From Trogon surrucura (taxonomy: Eukaryota > Chordata > Aves > Trogoniformes > Trogonidae): DNA of 64,000 nt. The translations under genes were made by a program, and so were the position numbers. The DNA is taken from assembly GCA_020746105.1 (NCBI GenBank), contig CM036618.1, forward strand, positions 14,553,001-14,617,000, written 5' to 3'. The notes under the pieces were generated by a model. The model was not told where the DNA came from. It searched no databases and saw only the letters and a list, made by a program, of their open reading frames with translations. Shown piece by piece: positions 60,171 to 64,000 of the stretch (position 1 is the stretch's first letter; each line of letters starts with the position of its first letter).

Positions 60171-62740
60171 ATGCAGATATGAACACTGTGGGGGGGGAAA
60201 TTGAGTTTCCAGAACACTCCCATGTGGAGATACTTAAATGGAAATTTGCAATCAGTGTTAATATTGTTTCTAAGTATACCTCTGTTTTCACTTGTTCAAA
60301 TTCTGTGCCATTGTTATACAGCTTTCAGTGTTGCTGGGTCATTACAATATTTTGTTTGTTAACTAATCCTTAACTGCAGCTCTGGAATCATAAAACTTTT
60401 TTGTCTTCTTCTCAAATGTCTACGTTTTGTAAGTTATGCTTAAGAATTTGCTAACTGAAACAGTTTCACTTTTTTAAAGATGAGCATGAAACCACACAAA
60501 CTCGCCTATAATTGTCTTTACTTTTGACTGTGTCATGATGGTTTAAGAAAATGCACTGTTTAAATATTTACATGCTCTTGTGAAGGAAGAGATCTATATT
60601 GTATTTTACTCTGTGGTAAGTTCTACCATGAAAAATGAGTGTATAAATCATTTGCAATATGAGAAAAGTTTCAAGTGAGAGTTTCTTCATAAGCCATGCA
60701 GTTTTAGTGAAACCCAGAATATTTGTTGTACAAGCATATGAGTAATTTGAGATACGTTCCAGTTTTTAGCCTCTATGTTCCTCCTATTAAGTGTGCAGAC
60801 TACCATTTTTACCTTTTTAATACTTTCGTTCTCTTCAACCACACTTATTCTGTGGTCAAACTGATTTTCACTTACGAGTCCCTCCAGCTGTGCTATGCAA
60901 CTAACAGTTCTGTGTTTTTCACTGCAAAACTGAGCTATATTTATTCTATACTCAGCAGTCCTGCTCTATGACACCTTGTGGTAGTCAACACACAACGTTC
61001 CTACACACAAGTGTAACATTGCTTTCTGTAAATGAAGGGTTTGATGATTTGCTCTTTGTCTGGGATTAACAGTTGGATCCCACATCTTTCCACTTCTTAA
61101 TGCTTTGCTTAATCAATTCCCACGAGAGTCCTCATGTTGAGTTGATACTTTCAGGATTGTGGAACTTGAAAATGTGCATATTAATAGTATGTTATCCAAA
61201 CTTAAAATAAAAACAACATGCAGATGTGAACTACACTTACTATTTTCTGGTTTTCTGATATTTTCAGACTTACTGTAAGATGGTTTTTTTTTCATATAAA
61301 ACTTGAATGCTAATATGAGTTATTAGCTACTATACTAGTAAGTAGCAAAGGGCAGATTTCATTTGATTTTGCTGTCAAGTTGGAATCCTGTTTGTTTCCT
61401 TCTAGCTGTCAGCTAGGAGAAGTGCAGCAGCAGGTTTCAGCTCCATTAGAAGAACTGACAAACTGGAAAGAAAATGCAGTTTAGCAGGGAAACCCTAGTT
61501 GTACTTAGCACATTGACTTAGGAGAAGTTGAGGAATACATCCAACTCCGTTTCTCTTACTACAGCAGTGTCATGCTCCAAGTGTAAGGGAATGGCTAAAC
61601 GCTTTCCTGAGGGCAGCGTGCCTGGTCAAGCTCAAGATAATGTTTGCTGCTTCCTTTGTGGATTTGGGAGGGTCACGAGCCTTGAACTTGGAGTTTTCTT
61701 GTCCTTTCTGTCTGGATGTAGGTGGTAGACTGAGCATTTTCCAGTGAAGTGGTAACACCCATCGCTTTGTGTCCAGTAAAACACTCTTTGCTTCTTTGTG
61801 CCGTTCTAGTGCACCCAGATGTAGCGTGACCAAGCAGGGTTGTGCAGCCCTGCTTAATTGTAGTTGTCTTTCTCCGTAAAAATCCCCCTTAGGGATTCGA
61901 TGGGGAGGTTAAAGATGAGATCTGAATGGGGAGTTGCTATAAACGACGGCTGCATTTCATTGTAACCAGATTAGGTACTAAACTCGAAGTAAACCCAAGA
62001 AAGTCAGTCATACCTATTAATCCTCAGGAATTTTAGAACAAGGAGTAGTTTAATGCTTTCTGTGATTTTGTGTTTGCTTACAATTATGACTCTTTAACCG
62101 TAATATAGGTATTTTTTAAGTTTAGTGAGATTTTGTCATATGTTAAATGAACAATTAAAGACTTGAAGTAGTTTTCCTTTTTTTTTTTTCTCCGAAAAGA
62201 AATAACAGTCTGAAAAGGAGTCGAAACTTCCTAGGCATTGATAAATTAAATTTTCACAAAGAAACCATTCTCTTTCCTACTTTACTTCCAAACAGGCTTG
62301 TAACATAAAGTAAAAAACTGGACAGGAAGTAAGTCATTCATAAAATCAAATGCTGCTTACATTGATTATTTGATTAAAAACAAAACACTGCTTACAGGAG
62401 AGCAACATTGTCCCCTTGCTCGTCACTACCTGTCTTCCTTGGTTTGTCAACCTGGTAATGTTTAATCCTTTTAGAACATTTCAAATTTGTCAGTGTCCTG
62501 ACCCGCGACAGTCAGGCTTCCAAAGTGCTACTAAGTTCCTGTAAATTTTGTGAAATGGTGTGAGAGGACAGAATGGTGTCCTGCTGATGTCCATAGCCTT
62601 TGATTGCAACTCAGCCCTGTTTAGACATGAGAGAATTGCCACAGGGAGACAAAGAACTGCATGAAATGACCCTTTATGTGTATGTGTGTCTGTGTGTGTG
62701 TAGAGTAAGTGTCTGTAGATGGATACGTCAATGCATATGC

Positions 62741-63469
62741 TAGGCACAAATACAAACTGGGTACAGAATTGGGTTGAGAATAGCCCTGAAGAGAAGGATT
62801 TGGGGGTGTTGATAGACGAGAAGCTCAACATGAGCCAGCAGAGCTCTCATGCAGCCCAGAAGGCCAACCCCATCCTGGGATGTATCAGGAGAAGCGTAGC
62901 CAGCAGGTCAAGAGAGGTGATTCTCCCCCTTTGCTCTTGTGAGACCCCACCTTGAATACTGTGTCCAGTTCTGGTGTCCCCACCATAAGAGGGACATAGA
63001 AGTGTTGGAGCGTGTTCAGAGGAGGCCACAAAGATGATCCAGGGGCTGGAGCACCTTTGCTATGAGGACAGGCTGCGTGAGCTGGGATTGTTCAGTCTTG
63101 AAAAGAGAAGACTTTGGGGGGACCTAATAGCTGCCTTCCAATACCTGAAGGGATCCTACAGGAAGGCTGGAGAGGGACTTTTTACAAGAGCATCCACTGA
63201 TAGGACAAGGCGAATGGGTTTAAGTTGAAGGAGAATAGATTTAGATTAGATCTTAGGAAGAAATTCTTCAGTAGGAGGGTGGCAAGACTTTGGAATAAAT
63301 TGCCCAGAGATGTTGTGGCTGCCCCCTCCCTGGAGGTGTTCAAGGCCAAGTTGGAGAGAGCCTTGAGTAGCCTGATCTAGTAGAGAGGTGTCCCTGGCCG
63401 TGACAAGGAGGTTGGATTAGATGATCTCTAAGGTTCCTTCCAACCTAGGCCATTCCATGATTCTATGAT
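62741..63469 (+). mobile_element. CR1 3' fragment, 0.7 kb
   Basis: Sense: taggcacaaatacaaactgg to cattccatgattctatgat. Pieces read [30 protein letters not shown] and [20 protein letters not shown], with small gaps. Same subfamily as 17149-19225 and 20967-21974. Confidence 0.94.
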
Positions 63470-64000
63470 ATCTGCACACAGAAAATTCAAATTTATTGAA
63501 TCAGTACAGGGGATTTTTTCTTCAGAGGAGATGACAGTGGTCTGTCTTTTTAAGTACATTTTAGCAGCTGGGATGCCTTTGAGCTTCATGCAAGAGCATG
63601 AATAAAATCGTGTTGTTTTCTGGCCTTGTATTGGTGCTGTGTTCTCTGTCATGATTGCTATCTGAGGGGTTAAGATAAATTTTTGCTAGTGTGGAGGTTT
63701 TGCAATCATTAATTTTCCAGAGAAAAGGAGAAGAGGGCAGAGCCCAAATTCTTTTTTCCTTCCTTCCAGTTTTTTTCTGTTCAACTGGAGGTGGCTTTAA
63801 TAATATATAGAGAAACTTCCCTCATGCTTGGAGTGGGAAATACCAGTTTTGCGAACTAATTGAGATTTCAATATTGGATATTTCTAGAGCCCTGTTATCT
63901 TTGCTGGGACAGCACACAGGGTATTTTGATTGTAGCAGAAACAAGCTGTCAGCACAAAGAAACTACTGGTGGAAACTGTTGGAAGCCTGGAGCAGAGCTG

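Larger units (their letters stand above)
59850..64000 (+). other. NBAS: Intron, first 4.2 kb
   Basis: Holds an 81-nt hairpin (60090-60170), a short (TG)-rich run (about 62671-62701) and a CR1 (62741-63469). No further exon is visible. Confidence 0.8.

Noticed and set aside
62671-62701. TG-rich run as a functional element
   Set aside because: Short, imperfect microsatellite without further structure.

Overview
The window is vertebrate genomic DNA, most probably from a bird. It is AT-rich and intron-dominated. It is scattered with CR1 LINE fragments whose 3' ends carry the typical short tail repeats (attctatg-like), and it holds three LTRs, two of which resemble common avian families from memory. 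I cannot fix the species from sequence alone.

One protein-coding gene spans nearly the whole window on the + strand: the middle of NBAS, subunit of the NBAS-RINT1-ZW10 (NRZ) tethering complex on the ER. Twenty consecutive exons (251-59849) give one open frame of 2561 coding bases, about 853 codons. All introns are GT-AG, the phases are compatible at every junction, and the protein is collinear with vertebrate NBAS as I remember it. The 5' and 3' parts of the gene lie outside the window. The exons cover the stretch just before the Sec39 domain and most of that domain.

Layout: 1-1521 holds three closely spaced exons. 1522-16767 is a 15 kb intron with old CR1 pieces, a CpG-rich islet (10140-10375) and a processed RPL35 pseudogene (about 14178-14395, - strand). 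16768-23194 has exons 4-6, with a solo LTR bounded by an exact 5-bp duplication 61 bp upstream of exon 5 and oppositely oriented CR1 copies on both sides of that exon. 23195-31376 has exons 7-12, with exon 10 bracketed by inverted CR1 tails. 31377-37804 has exons 13-14, a 1 kb CR1 and a 1.1 kb LTR. 37805-48980 is an 11 kb intron with five CR1 copies, including a 2.5 kb copy whose ORF2 region has a single in-frame stop. 48981-59849 has exons 15-20, a third LTR and several CR1 tails. 59850-64000 is intron with a hairpin and one more CR1.

No tRNA, rRNA, CRISPR or second functional gene was found. What stands out is how the mobile elements sit around particular NBAS exons, together with the CpG islet, the rare bird processed pseudogene, a possible alternative terminal exon and an 81-nt hairpin.
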